Positions 24,249-34,000 are shown, counted from the stretch's first letter. The stretch is DNA of 64,000 nt from Streptomyces jumonjinensis (GCF_009600885.1 NZ_VCLA01000201.1:100062-164061); one strand, 5' to 3'. Notes: generated from the sequence alone by a model not told the origin. Program-made: numbers and translations.

Positions 24249-26434
24249 CGACCGTCGACCTGGGGATGCCGCTCACCGCAGCGGCATCCCCGGCCGCCTC
24301 CGAGCTGCGGCCGAAGATGAACCTGAAGGTCTGGCTCTGCGACCTCACCTACACCCAGCAGACCGTATCCGCCGAGACGATGCCGCAGGCCGTCGCCGGA
24401 CTCGCGACCCACGCCGCGACCGTCATGGACTTCCAGCGGGTCCCGCGGATCTTCAAGTTCCCCCAAGACCTCGCGAACGCGCTGGATACCCACGGGGCCC
24501 CCGACGTGATCGGGTTCTCCCACTACATCTGGAACGCACACCTGTCGACCGGAATCGCCCGCGTCATCAAGGCGAAGTTCCCGAACATTACCGTCGTCAT
24601 GGGCGGCCCGCACTACCCGCTGCTGCGCCCCGACCAGGTCCACTTCTGGTACCAGCGGCTTGCCGGGGCCGTGGACTTCTACGTCGATGGAGAGGGCGAG
24701 ATCGCGTTCGCCGACCTGCTGCTCCACCTCAACAGCAAGCCCGCGAGCAAGGTCCGCGACACGATCCCCGGCGTGCACTCCCTCTCCCCGGACCGGCGCG
24801 ATGTGTTCACGCCCCGTCCGCGCAACCGCATCCGCGACCTGGCCGACGTTCCCTCGCCGTACACGGCCGGGCTGCTGGACCCGTTCTTCGAGCGCGGTGG
24901 CGTGCCGACGATCACCACCACCCGGGGGTGCCCGTTCTCCTGCAACTTCTGCACCGAGGGTCAGCACTACTTCTCCAGGGTCGCCAAGCGCCCGCGGGCC
25001 GAGGTCGAAGCCGAACTGCACTACATCGGCCAGAAGATGGAGCCGCTCGTCAAGGCTGGCACGGCGCGCAACGAACTGCTGATCACCGACAGCAACTTCG
25101 GCATGTTCCCCGAGGACAAGCACACCTGCCAGATCCTCGCCACCTGCCAGAAGCTCTACGGCTGGCCGCGCGTCGTCAACGTCACCACCGGCAAGAACCA
25201 GCGCGAACGAGTCCTCGAAGCGGTCGCCCAGGTGCCCGGCACCATCAGCCTGTCCGGATCGGTTCAGTCCCTCGACACCGACGTCCTCGCCGCCGTCGAG
25301 CGCAAGAACATCTCGGCCGATAAGATGATGGAGATCGCTCTCCAGTCGGCGCAGGCCGGAGCCCAGTCGTACAGCGAGGTGATCCTCGCCCTCCCGGACG
25401 ACTCGAAGAAGAAGCACTTCGGCAGCCTGCGCGGGCTGATGGACGCCCGGTTCGACCGGCTCAACATGTTCCAGCTCACCCTGCTGCCCTCCTCGGAGAT
25501 GTACGCGGCGGCGTACCGGCAGAAGTGGGGGCTGGGCACGAAGTGGCGGGTCATCCCGCGCTGCTTCGGCCGCTACACCGTCCTGGGCCGGGAGATCCGC
25601 GCGGCCGAGCTGGACGAGGTGTGCGTCGAACTGCCGAACCTGTCGTACGAGGAGTACCGCGATTGCCGGGTGATGGACCTGCTCGTTGCCTCCCTCTACA
25701 ACGGCGGCGTGTTCGCCGCGGTCCTTGCCGTGCTCCGCGCCCATGAGGTCTCCCCGATGACGTGGCTGGAGGAGTGCCTCAGCCAGCCACACGGCGACAA
25801 CCTCGCCCGCGTCCTGGGCGAGTTCCTGAAGGAGACCGACGAGCAGCTGTGGGACGACCGGCAGGACCTGATGCGCTACGCCACGGCGAACGTCGACCGG
25901 TACATCGACGGGGAACTGGGCAACAACCTGCTCTACACCTACAGGATGCGGATGATCTCCGAAGCCCTGGAGGATCTGGCCAAAGTCGCCGTACGGGCCG
26001 CGCTCACCGTCCTGCGCCGCGCCGGGGCGAGGACCGGCGGCTCTTCGCTGGTGGCCCGTCTTGTCCGGGAGGGGGCCGCGTACCACCGGCTGAAGCTGTC
26101 GCAGGTTTTCACCTCCGAGCCTCCCGCTGCCCTCGAACAGATCGCCGACTTCGACATCGACCTGCTGTTGGAGGACGCACAGGCAGGGCAGGAGTCGACC
26201 GACGTGCGCCGCTACCGGCTGACGGAGACGGCGATGCGGACGTTCGTGCTCACCGACCGGCAGCGGTCCACCCTGCGCACCTACGTGGGGGAGATGGGCT
26301 CGACGATGGCCGGGTTCGGCTGGCTCCTCACCAAGGTCAGATTGCCTGATATCGTCCGGGAGGTTCGCATGGCCGCCGCCGGCTCCGGCTCGTCGGATGC
26401 GGAGCCCTCACGATCGGATGCTGTCACGCCGTGA
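24245..26434 (+). CDS. Radical SAM enzyme with N-terminal B12-like domain
   Basis: The 729-residue protein has an N-terminal Rossmann-type domain of the cobalamin-binding group (DVIGFSHYIWNAHLSTGIARVIKAKFPNITVVMGGPHYP), though the DxHxxG cobalamin motif is not evident. The radical SAM core follows with TTRGCPFSCNFC (C229, C233, C236). About 300 further residues form a helical C-terminal domain. ATG 24245 overlaps the oxygenase stop; the GTG at 24137 is inside the previous gene. Reaction unknown; the operon partner genes suggest modification of a glycosylated product. Confidence 0.85.
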   Translation: MTTVDLGMPLTAAASPAASELRPKMNLKVWLCDLTYTQQTVSAETMPQAVAGLATHAATVMDFQRVPRIFKFPQDLANALDTHGAPDVIGFSHYIWNAHLSTGIARVIKAKFPNITVVMGGPHYPLLRPDQVHFWYQRLAGAVDFYVDGEGEIAFADLLLHLNSKPASKVRDTIPGVHSLSPDRRDVFTPRPRNRIRDLADVPSPYTAGLLDPFFERGGVPTITTTRGCPFSCNFCTEGQHYFSRVAKRPRAEVEAELHYIGQKMEPLVKAGTARNELLITDSNFGMFPEDKHTCQILATCQKLYGWPRVVNVTTGKNQRERVLEAVAQVPGTISLSGSVQSLDTDVLAAVERKNISADKMMEIALQSAQAGAQSYSEVILALPDDSKKKHFGSLRGLMDARFDRLNMFQLTLLPSSEMYAAAYRQKWGLGTKWRVIPRCFGRYTVLGREIRAAELDEVCVELPNLSYEEYRDCRVMDLLVASLYNGGVFAAVLAVLRAHEVSPMTWLEECLSQPHGDNLARVLGEFLKETDEQLWDDRQDLMRYATANVDRYIDGELGNNLLYTYRMRMISEALEDLAKVAVRAALTVLRRAGARTGGSSLVARLVREGAAYHRLKLSQVFTSEPPAALEQIADFDIDLLLEDAQAGQESTDVRRYRLTETAMRTFVLTDRQRSTLRTYVGEMGSTMAGFGWLLTKVRLPDIVREVRMAAAGSGSSDAEPSRSDAVTP

Positions 26435-27636
26435 CTGTCGATGCCCTCGCCGCTCGTTTCGCCTCCTTCCGCCGTCCCTTCAAGCTGATGGTGACCGGAG
26501 GCGGAACGGGCGGACACACTTATCCCGCCCTGACCGCGGTCCGCGAGATGCAGACCGTCATGCAGAACCACGGCGCGAGCGTGGACGTGCTGTGGGTCGG
26601 CACCACGACGGGACTCGAATCCCGCGTGGCCCCCGCCGAGGGCATCCCCTTCGAGACCGTGCCGACCGGCAAACTGCGCCGGTCCAGCAACCCCCTGAAG
26701 ATGATCAACGCCGAGAACGTGCGGGACATGGGGCGGGTGCCCAAGGGAGTACTGGAGGCCCGCGCCATCGCCCGCCGCTTCCGGGCTGACGTCATCCTGT
26801 CCACCGGCGGCTACGTCGCCGTGCCCGTGGGGTTCGCCGCCCGCGCGACGAAGACCCCCCTGGTCATCCACGAGCAGACCGTGCGGCTCGGCCTGGCCAA
26901 CCGGGTCCTCGCCCGCTCCGCGACCGCGGTCGCCCTGTCTTCGGAGAACTCGCTGAGCCTCCTGCCGGACTCCGTGGCGGCCTCGGCCGTCGTCACCGGC
27001 AACCCCGTCCGACCGACCGTGTTCACCGGCGATGCGGCCAAGGCCGTCCCCGCGCTCGGCATGACCGGGTACGACCCCGGGCTTGCCACCGTCTACATCA
27101 CGGGCGGCGCGCAGGGCAGCGAGCAGATCAACGGCATGATCCGTGAGAACCTGCCCTGGCTGCTGTCGGTCGCCAACGTCATCCACCAGTGCGGACCGAA
27201 CTGGGTGGAGAAGTCCCGGCAGGCCGCCGCAGGACTGCCGCCCGAACTGCACGCCCGGTACTGGGTGGACGGATTCGTCGGCCCCGAACTGCCCGACGTG
27301 CTCGCACTCGCCTCCGTCGTCGTCTCCCGCAGCGGCGCGGGCACCATCTCCGAGCTGACCGCGCTCGGTAAACCGTCCCTCCTCGTCCCCCTCGCCTCCT
27401 CAGCGGGCAACGAGCAGGAACACAACGCCCTGCACCTCCAGCAGGCCGGGGCCGCTGTGGCACTCACCGGAGAACAGGTGAACGCCCCCGCGCTGAGGGC
27501 GGCCCTCGAACCGGTCCTGTCCGACCCACAGCGCCGGGAGACGATGGCGACGGCCGCCCGCGCGATGGGCAAGCCTGACGCCGCGTCCCGATTGGTCGAG
27601 GTGCTGCTGAACGTCGCGCTCGACGGCCTGAAGTAG
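26431..27636 (+). CDS. MurG-like glycosyltransferase (GT28)
   Basis: The 401-residue protein has MurG hallmarks: the N-terminal VTGGGTGGHTYPALTAVREM, DVILSTGGYVAVPVGFAARATKTPLVIHEQ, the central VYITGGAQGSEQIN, and the donor-side SRSGAGTISELTALGKPSLLVPLASSAGNEQEHNA. MurG transfers GlcNAc to lipid I; a copy inside a biosynthetic operon is more likely dedicated to glycosylating the cluster product, or to self-protection. GTG 26431 overlaps the radical SAM stop by 4 nt. A terminator follows. Confidence 0.88.
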   Translation: MTVDALAARFASFRRPFKLMVTGGGTGGHTYPALTAVREMQTVMQNHGASVDVLWVGTTTGLESRVAPAEGIPFETVPTGKLRRSSNPLKMINAENVRDMGRVPKGVLEARAIARRFRADVILSTGGYVAVPVGFAARATKTPLVIHEQTVRLGLANRVLARSATAVALSSENSLSLLPDSVAASAVVTGNPVRPTVFTGDAAKAVPALGMTGYDPGLATVYITGGAQGSEQINGMIRENLPWLLSVANVIHQCGPNWVEKSRQAAAGLPPELHARYWVDGFVGPELPDVLALASVVVSRSGAGTISELTALGKPSLLVPLASSAGNEQEHNALHLQQAGAAVALTGEQVNAPALRAALEPVLSDPQRRETMATAARAMGKPDAASRLVEVLLNVALDGLK

Positions 27637-27652
27637 CTGCACAGCGACAGCG

Positions 27653-27679
27653 GCCCGCACGGATATGAGCCGTGCGGGC
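27653..27679 (+). terminator. Terminator at right end of cargo island
   Basis: A perfect 10-bp stem (GCCCGCACGG with CCGTGCGGGC) with a 7-nt loop lies 16 nt after the MurG-like gene and separates it from the tail genes. Confidence 0.75.
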
Positions 27680-27715
27680 TGATCCGGCGCGGGCGAGCGT
27701 GTCCGACAACCCTCC

Positions 27716-27728
27716 TAGCGTCGGCTGA
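27716..27728 (+). promoter_or_regulatory. Possible -10 for leaderless tail transcription
   Basis: TAGCGT at 27716-27721 lies 7 nt before ATG 27729, the spacing of a leaderless Streptomyces promoter, and no ribosome site precedes that ATG. No clear -35 is seen. A promoter here would restore tail-gene expression downstream of the island terminator. Confidence 0.3.
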
Positions 27729-28103
27729 ATGGACCAGACGAACGACACCGATCTCCGGCAGGTGGAAATCACCGCGCAGGGCGGCCGTGCCGATATCGAG
27801 ATCGACGGCACGCGCATCGACCCGAGTGCCGTCAAGGCGTACTCCGTCAGCCACCTCGCCGGGGAACGGGCCGAGGTGCTGCTGCACGTCGCCGACCGCA
27901 GCGACGTTCAGTGGTCCGGGATGGCCCGGGTCAGCGTGGCCGACCTCCCCGATCCCGGGCCAGCAGCGGCCGTGTTCCTCGACGCGATCGATCCGGAGGC
28001 GCTGGAGCGCGCCGCGCTGGACCGACCCGACCTGGGCACCGGGCCGAACTCGCTGACAAAGGCCATGCTCACGCAGCTCGGGGAGTGGGCCCGTGGCCTT
28101 TGA
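27729..28103 (+). CDS. Phage connector-region protein, 124 aa
   Basis: The first structural gene after the cargo island. The N-terminal half is beta-rich (QVEITAQGGRADIEIDGTRIDPSAVKAYSVSHLAGERAEVLLHVADR) and the C-terminal half helical (PGPAAAVFLDAIDPEALERAAL). It overlaps the next gene by 11 nt. A head-tail connector role is inferred from position only. Confidence 0.65.
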   Translation: MDQTNDTDLRQVEITAQGGRADIEIDGTRIDPSAVKAYSVSHLAGERAEVLLHVADRSDVQWSGMARVSVADLPDPGPAAAVFLDAIDPEALERAALDRPDLGTGPNSLTKAMLTQLGEWARGL

Positions 28104-28524
28104 CGTCGACGGGGCGCGGCGGGTGGTCGGCCGCATCCTGGACGACAAGCTGGAGGTCTGGCGTGACAGCGCAGGCCGGACGGACGACCATCTGGACGAG
28201 GAGACCGGACAGCTCGTGCGCCCGGCCCCGGACGAAGTCCTGATCTGGAACGGCCTCGGCGCGATCATGCCCTTCGGCCGCCCCGCGATCACCACCCCGC
28301 TGGAGGGCTCCCTCGTTCAGCAGCCGCCGACGACGGACTACCAGGCCGTGCTGCCCGTCGACACCCCGGAGCTGCGCCCCGACGACGTGCTCCGCAACGC
28401 CGGGTCCGTACGCAAGGGCGGCCCGCGAGACCCGCAGCTCGTCGGCCGCCGATTCCGGATCTCGGACGCCAACCTGGGCACCTACAGCGTCATCCGCATC
28501 GTCCGAGTGCAGGTGATCGACTGA
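28093..28524 (+). CDS. Head-tail connector-like protein (DUF6093 type)
   Basis: The 143-residue protein has an N-terminal helix and a beta-barrel-like body: ILDDKLEVWRDSAGRTDDHLDEETGQLV, YQAVLPVDTPELRPDDVLR and GRRFRISDANLGTYSVIRIVRVQVI. It resembles actinophage head-tail adaptor/stopper proteins. Its stop overlaps the next start. Confidence 0.65.
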   Translation: MAFDVDGARRVVGRILDDKLEVWRDSAGRTDDHLDEETGQLVRPAPDEVLIWNGLGAIMPFGRPAITTPLEGSLVQQPPTTDYQAVLPVDTPELRPDDVLRNAGSVRKGGPRDPQLVGRRFRISDANLGTYSVIRIVRVQVID

Positions 28525-28952
28525 TGCCCCCGGCCACCCCACACCCCAACGCCCACCCTGACTCCGTGGCGTTCCGCGACCCCATCGCTCTGGCCGCCGC
28601 GCTGGCACGGATGGGACCCGCGGTCCGCGCCCGTACACGGACCATCACCCGGCACCACGCCATGCTGCTGAGGGTCCGGATCCAGCGGAACGCCTCCGGC
28701 CGCCCGGGTCCCCGGGTGATCACCGGCGCGTACCGGGCGTCCTGGGACGTGCGGGTACGGGTGGGAGGTGGAGTTGTGACCGCCGAGGTGTTCTCCGACG
28801 CCCCGCAGGTCCGTCGGCTGGAGTACGGCTTCGTCGGGGTGGACGCGCTGGGGCGGCACTACCGGCAGCCGCCGTTCCCGCACATCGAGCCCGCGTTCCG
28901 GCAGACCCAGCCCGGTTTCGTGCAGGCCCTCGCGGACGGGGTGCTGCCGTGA
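28524..28952 (+). CDS. HK97 gp10-like tail completion protein
   Basis: The 142-residue protein has the gp10-like pattern: an N-terminal helix, NASGRPGPRVITGAYRASW (release from the basic segment), VTAEVFSDAPQVRRLEYGF, and the C-terminal QPPFPHIEPAFRQTQPGFVQAL. It bridges head stopper and tail terminator. It overlaps the downstream gene by 4 nt. Confidence 0.7.
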   Translation: MPPATPHPNAHPDSVAFRDPIALAAALARMGPAVRARTRTITRHHAMLLRVRIQRNASGRPGPRVITGAYRASWDVRVRVGGGVVTAEVFSDAPQVRRLEYGFVGVDALGRHYRQPPFPHIEPAFRQTQPGFVQALADGVLP

Positions 28953-29395
28953 CCGCCCCCAGGCGCCCGGTGACCCGGGCGCTCGTGACGCTGATCGAGG
29001 AGGCAACCGGGCGGCCGTGCGGCACCGGCGCGCTGCCGCGGATCCGGGCGGGCGGGGCGTGGGTGCCGGCAGTCGTCCCGTACACGGTTCTCGACTCCCT
29101 GCCCGGCACGTTCAGCGGGCCGCCGCTGGCCGACTGGCACGCGGATGTCGCCTGGTCGTACCAGGTGACCTCGGTGGGAGAACGCGAGGACCAAGCCGAG
29201 TGGCTCGCCGACCGGGTCCGGGCCGGGATCGTGGGCAGAACGCGAGGCCAATGGACCCGCGAACTCGCACTGCCGCAGGGCCGCGTGATCGACCGCGAAC
29301 TCCACTACGACAGCGCCGGTGAGCCTTCGGTGTCGGCGGCAGGCGCTATCGTGTCCTACGTACAGCGGTTCACGATCACCGTGACCCCCTCCTGA
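28949..29395 (+). CDS. Tail terminator-like protein
   Basis: The 148-residue protein lies in the tail-terminator position with the expected alpha/beta pattern: TRALVTLIEEATG, the long strand-helix ADVAWSYQVTSVGEREDQAEWLADRVRAGI, and a C-terminal beta pair AIVSYVQRFTITVTP. GTG 28949 overlaps the previous stop. A 130-bp gap without a gene follows. Confidence 0.65.
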   Translation: MTAPRRPVTRALVTLIEEATGRPCGTGALPRIRAGGAWVPAVVPYTVLDSLPGTFSGPPLADWHADVAWSYQVTSVGEREDQAEWLADRVRAGIVGRTRGQWTRELALPQGRVIDRELHYDSAGEPSVSAAGAIVSYVQRFTITVTPS

Positions 29396-29528
29396 AGATT
29401 CGTTTCCTTCAGGCCCTCACCGCGGAGGCCCGCGCGGACGCCCGGCACCAGGCCCGGCGAACCCCCTTTTGAAGTTCAAGGGGCAGGGCCTCGCCACGGG
29501 ACGCTGCCCCGGAAGTGGGAGCGGACCT

Positions 29529-30149
29529 GTGTCCCTGAAGAAGCCGTCCACCCAGACGCGATTCCTGCGGCGCGGTATCTCGAAAATCTACTGGCTGACG
29601 GAGATCAGCAACCCGGCCCGGCTGTCCCGCACGGAGATCAGCCCGCCGAACCGGTTCGACCTCACCGACTCGGTGAGCGACATCGAGGGCTGGGCGCTGG
29701 AGAACGACCCCATCGAGACACCCGACATGGGCTCGACGTTCAACTCCTCGATCCCCGGCAACGACAAGGCCGAGAACAGCAGCCTGACGTTCTATGAGGA
29801 CAAGCACTCGAACGAGATCGAGAAGCGCCTCCGCAAGGGTGCGAAGGGCTGGGTCGCCCTCCTGCGCAAGGGCGACATCCCCGGATCGCCCTCGCTGGAC
29901 CTCTTCCCCGCCCAGGTGGCCACACGTGCCGCGACCTACTCGACGGGGAACGAGGCCGCAAAGTTCAAGGTCGACTTCACCATCACCGACGAGCCGTCGC
30001 TGGACACCCCCGTGCCCCCGGCGCGGCCGGTGCCGCCCAAGCCCGATGACGACTGCGACGACGACGAGCACGACGGCGACCGGATCGACATCTCCGTCGT
30101 CAGCACCACGTCGACCACGGCCACCATCCGCGACCACGACGAGGACTGA
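29529..30149 (+). CDS. Major tail tube protein
   Basis: The 206-residue protein precedes the chaperone pair, as the major tail protein does in siphoviruses. It has beta strands (FLRRGISKIYWLTEISNPARLSRTEI, SLTFYEDKHSNEIEKRL, KGWVALLRKGDI, KFKVDFTITDEPSL) and an acidic disordered C-terminal tail. GTG 29529 (GGAG upstream) is preferred over ATG 29469, whose extra 20 residues are Gly-rich and atypical. Confidence 0.75.
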   Translation: MSLKKPSTQTRFLRRGISKIYWLTEISNPARLSRTEISPPNRFDLTDSVSDIEGWALENDPIETPDMGSTFNSSIPGNDKAENSSLTFYEDKHSNEIEKRLRKGAKGWVALLRKGDIPGSPSLDLFPAQVATRAATYSTGNEAAKFKVDFTITDEPSLDTPVPPARPVPPKPDDDCDDDEHDGDRIDISVVSTTSTTATIRDHDED

Positions 30150-30151
30150 CG

Positions 30152-30700
30152 GTGGCGCGGACCACGACAGCAAGCGACACGGCCGCGCCGTCGGCGGAGG
30201 CCGCGTGGGCGGCGAAGATGGAACGCCTTCGCCGCCGCGTCCGCCCGCGTAAGCAGCTGCGGATCTGCGACGACGACACCCTCCGCACGGCGGTGACCGC
30301 AGCCGAGAAGTCGGCCGAGCGCGCCCGGTTCCTCGCCGAGGCCGCCCCGGACGACCAACGTGCCGCGCGGCACGCGGCGAAGGAGGAGGCAGCCCTCCAA
30401 GAGGCCCGCGACGAGCTGGACGCCGCCTCGGACTTCCTCACCTTCCTCGCACTGCCGAGGCCGACGTTGGAGGACCTGCTCGGCGACCACCCGCCCACCG
30501 CCAAGCAGGCCGAGGACGGGTCCGTGTTCAACCCGGACACCTTCCCGGCTGCGCTGATCGCCGCGTCGTCGCTGGACGGGATGAGCGAGGAGGAGGCCGC
30601 CGAACTGCTCACCTCCTGGTCCGCTCCCGACGCCAACGCGCTGTGGGAAGCGGCGTGGCAGGTCCAGCAGGAGACGCGGATCGACCTGGGAAAAGGCTGA
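30152..30700 (+). CDS. Tail assembly chaperone gpG
   Basis: The 182-residue protein is helical and charged, as expected of a tail assembly chaperone placed between major tail and tape measure genes. It includes the long helix RHAAKEEAALQEARDELDAASDFLTFLALP and the C-terminal AWQVQQETRIDLGKG. Its 3' end contains the slippery heptamer GGGAAAA two codons before the stop, so a fraction of ribosomes should shift to -1 and make the longer gpGT product. Confidence 0.8.
   Translation: MARTTTASDTAAPSAEAAWAAKMERLRRRVRPRKQLRICDDDTLRTAVTAAEKSAERARFLAEAAPDDQRAARHAAKEEAALQEARDELDAASDFLTFLALPRPTLEDLLGDHPPTAKQAEDGSVFNPDTFPAALIAASSLDGMSEEEAAELLTSWSAPDANALWEAAWQVQQETRIDLGKG
30688..30694 (+). other. Programmed -1 frameshift site GGGAAAA
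   Basis: In the gpG frame the codons read CTG GGA AAA GGC TGA, so G GGA AAA fits the X XXY YYZ slippery pattern. The -1 frame continues open to 31050 with coding-like, Cys-bearing sequence. Position between gpG and tape measure is the standard site of this event. Confidence 0.85.
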
Positions 30701-31050
30701 GCCGTGACCCGGGCCTGCGCGCCGAGCTGGAGGTGTGCGAGCGGTTCCGCATCCCCCACTCGGCCTTCCTCGGCGGCGACGGCCGGTGGACGGCGCTCGA
30801 CCGGGCGAAGGCCCTGGACTGGGCGGAGTGGCGGCGATCGGTCTGTCCGGAGTGCCACACCCGGCTGGAGGAGTGGGACCGCCAGCGCGGAGGCGACCCG
30901 CACGCCTACGTCACCGACACGCTGCGGTGCCCCGGCTGCGAGCTGATCGAGCAGGAACGGGACCACGTGCCCCATGACCGCTCGGGCTACGGCGTGAAGA
31001 TCCAGCTCCTGCCCCGCCGACTCGGGCTGCCGGGGAGCGACGAACGATGA
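30691..31050 (+). CDS. gpT extension of tail assembly chaperone (via -1 frameshift)
   Basis: This about 120-residue extension is fused to gpG after slippage at 30688-30694. It reads LRAELEVCERFRIPHSAFLGG and has two CxxC pairs (VCPECHTR and LRCPGCEL), a likely zinc ribbon. gpGT recruits the tape measure and major tail protein during assembly. It has no independent ribosome site. Confidence 0.8.
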   Translation, partial: KRLSRDPGLRAELEVCERFRIPHSAFLGGDGRWTALDRAKALDWAEWRRSVCPECHTRLEEWDRQRGGDPHAYVTDTLRCPGCELIEQERDHVPHDRSGYGVKIQLLPRRLGLPGSDER

Positions 31051-31067
31051 AGTGAGGAGCAGGACGG

Positions 31068-34000
31068 GTGGCGTTCACCCTGACCGTGGCGATGCGCGCC
31101 GAGGTCCGCGACCTGATCGCGGGCTTTCGCGCGGCTGCCGGTCAGGCACGAACGCTGGCCGACCGCACCGACGCCGCCAACCGCTCCCTGGCCCGCCTCG
31201 ACGCCAACGCCGCCCGCGCGGCGTCGCAGCTGCACACCGTCGGCAACAGCTCCCGCTCCCTCGTCCGTGATCTCAACCGGGTCGCCTCCCGCGCCGGGGC
31301 CGCCCGCAGCAACCTGCGGGCGATGGGCGCGGACGGTGCCCGATCCGTCTCCCAGCTCGACCGCTCGCTCGGGGCTGCCGGACAGGGCTTGACCCTGCTG
31401 TCGGGCGGCGGTCTGCTGCTCGGCGCGAACGACCTCCTTCAGGAGGGCAACCGATACCAGCGCGGGATGAACCTGTTCCGGGCGGTGTCCAGCGCGGCCG
31501 GGAGCCAGATGAAGCGGGCCGCCGACACCGCGCAGGAACTCGGCAACGACCTGAGCCTGCCCGGCTCTACGGCGGCCGACGCCGCCGAAGGCATGGTCGA
31601 GCTGAGCAAGGCCGGATTCCGGGCGGACCAGTCGATCGACTCCGTCCGCGCCTCGCTCCAGCTCGCCTCGGCCGCCGATGTGAACGCGGCCCTGAGCGCC
31701 CGGTACCTCGGCGACATCATGGACCAGTACGGCCTGGGTGCCGAGCAGGCGTCCCGGGCCGCCGACACACTCGCCGCCACCTCCAACGCCGCCTCCGGGT
31801 CGATCACCGACATCTACTACTCGATGCGGTACGCCGGCCCGGTGGCCGCTGGGCTCGGAGTCACCCTCCAGGACACGGCAGCGGCGGTCGGCATGCTCGG
31901 GCGGGCAGGCATCCTGGGAACGCCCGCGGGCACTGCGATGCGGGGGATCTTCTCCAATCTTGCCGCGCCCACCCCGAAGATGAAGGGGGCCCTCGGCGCT
32001 CTGAGCATCGAAGCCTGGGACGACAAGGGCCAGTTCCGGGGGCTTCGCAATCTGATCGACGAACTCAACCGGGCGCAGCACGAGATGAACCCGAAGGAGT
32101 TCACCGGCGCGGTCACTCAGGCGTTCGGCAAGCCCGCGTTGAGCGGGGCCTTAGCCCTGGCGCACCAGGGCACGGAGAGTTTCGACGACCTCTCGCTGGC
32201 GGTGAGGCAGACCGGAGCCGCCGCGACGATCACCGCCTCCCGGGGTCAGGGCCTGGCCGGAGCGATGACGCAGCTCCGCACTCAGACGCGGCAGACGGGC
32301 ATCGCGCTCTACAACGGCATGGCCCCCGGGCTGGAGTACGTCACCCGTCTGCTGACGCGCGGCATGTCCGGAGCCACCCCGTACCTGACGACGGCGATCG
32401 AGTACGGCACCGACCTCGCCCGGCTGTACGGGCCGGACCTCAAGCAGCAGGCGTCCTCCGGGCTGGGCGAGCTGGTGGACGAGGCCCGCGCCCTGGTCGG
32501 CCCGCTCAAGGCACTGGGCGAGGACACCCTTGCCACCGGCCTGAACCTTCTCATCAACGCCGCGGAAACCCTCGGCGACGTCCTGGGCAACGCCGCCGAC
32601 GGCGCGGAGCCCGTCCTCGACAGCCTGGGGGACATCGTCGCGGGCGGCGGTGCCGCCGCAGGCACCCTCGACATCGTCACCACCGCGGTGAACCTCGTCT
32701 TCGACGCCGTGTCGGGCCTGTCCACAGTCCTCGTTCCCATCGGCCAGGTCGTGGGCGGTCTCGTCTCCGCGTTCGCCGCGCTGCCCGGCCCCATCCAGTC
32801 CGCCGCACTGGCGATGCTCCTGTTCCGCCGTGTCCAGCCGGGGCTGATGAATCTCGCGGGAACCGTCACCGGGCCGGTGCGCGGCGCGTTCCAGGGTTTC
32901 GCCCAGCAGATGCAGCTCCAGCGGACGCTCGCCGCGTCGTCGGGCGTCGCGCTGAATCGTTACGGCGCGGCGTGGGCCGCCGTGCAGTCCCGCGTCGGGT
33001 TCCTCGGCAACATGACGGCGGCCTTCCGGAGCGCGAACGGGGCGGGCACCACCTTCATCGGCACGATGAACGGCGTCGGCCGCGCGGCCGGGTCCGGGCT
33101 CCGCTCGGCGATGAGCGGCCTGTCCGGAGCACTCGGCGGCCCGTGGGGCATAGCCATCGCCGGGGCCATGGTCGGTCTCAGCCTCCTCGCGTCCCGTCAG
33201 CAGCGCGCCGCGCAGGCCGCAGCCGAGCACGAACAGCGGGTCTCCTCCTTGACGTCCGCCCTCCGGGAATCGGGGGGCGCGGTCAACGCGAACGTGCGGG
33301 TGCGGGCGACGGAAATCCTGATGGACACCAAGGTCCGTGACGGCAAGGAGCAGCTGGTCCGCGTGATGGAGCGCGCCGGCGTCCCGATGGACCGGCTCAC
33401 CGACGCCTATCTCGGTCAAGGCACCTCCTTGGACAGCCTCCAGCGGCAGCTCAACCAGACGGCCGAGTCCAACGTCCAGTGGATCACCTCCGGCCGCCAT
33501 GCCGCGAAGGTGTACACCGACACCGGACTGCGCGCGAAGCGGGCCGCCGACGCGCTCGGCGGGATCAAGGGCGAGATGTCGGAGTCGGTCAAGCGGGCCA
33601 AGCAGCTCGCCGACGTGCAGCGCGGAGCCGGGGGCGGCACCTCGGCGTACGACCGGCTGAAGACGGCGGTCTCCGGGCTCGCGGACGAGACGGCCGACGC
33701 CGACCAGCGCACCCGTTCCCTGAAGGACGCCCTCGACCTGCTCTCGGGAGGCCAGGTCTCGCTTCAGGCGGCCAGGGCCCGGGTCAACGCCGCCGTTCTC
33801 GATCTCCGCGAGGGCGGCAAGGACGTGGACCGGCAGCGGGGGTACGGCGGCGATCTGGTCAACCCCGACAAGACGATCAACACGACGTCGAGGAACGGCC
33901 AGCAGCTCTACTCCCAGCTCACGTCGCTCTCGGATGCTGCCGCCGACGCGACCATGGCGACGTACTCCCTCGCCAAGCAGAACGGCGAGTCCCTGCCCGA

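Larger units (their letters stand above)
13304..27728. other. Biosynthetic cargo island splitting head and tail genes
   Basis: About 14.4 kb without structural genes lies between the last head gene (ends 13303) and the first connector/tail gene (27729). It contains a graspetide-type RiPP cluster, a DUF397/XRE pair, an aminotransferase and HTH-FGE pair on the minus strand, and an operon with methyltransferase, TauD oxygenase, radical SAM and MurG-like genes. Strong hairpins lie at several internal borders and one lies at the right end (27653-27679). No integrase, transposase or flanking direct repeat was seen by eye. Confidence 0.75.

Noticed and set aside
23915..26086. 723-residue minus-strand open frame
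   Set aside because: Antisense to the radical SAM gene, Val/Gly/Asp-rich, no domain; a codon-bias shadow.
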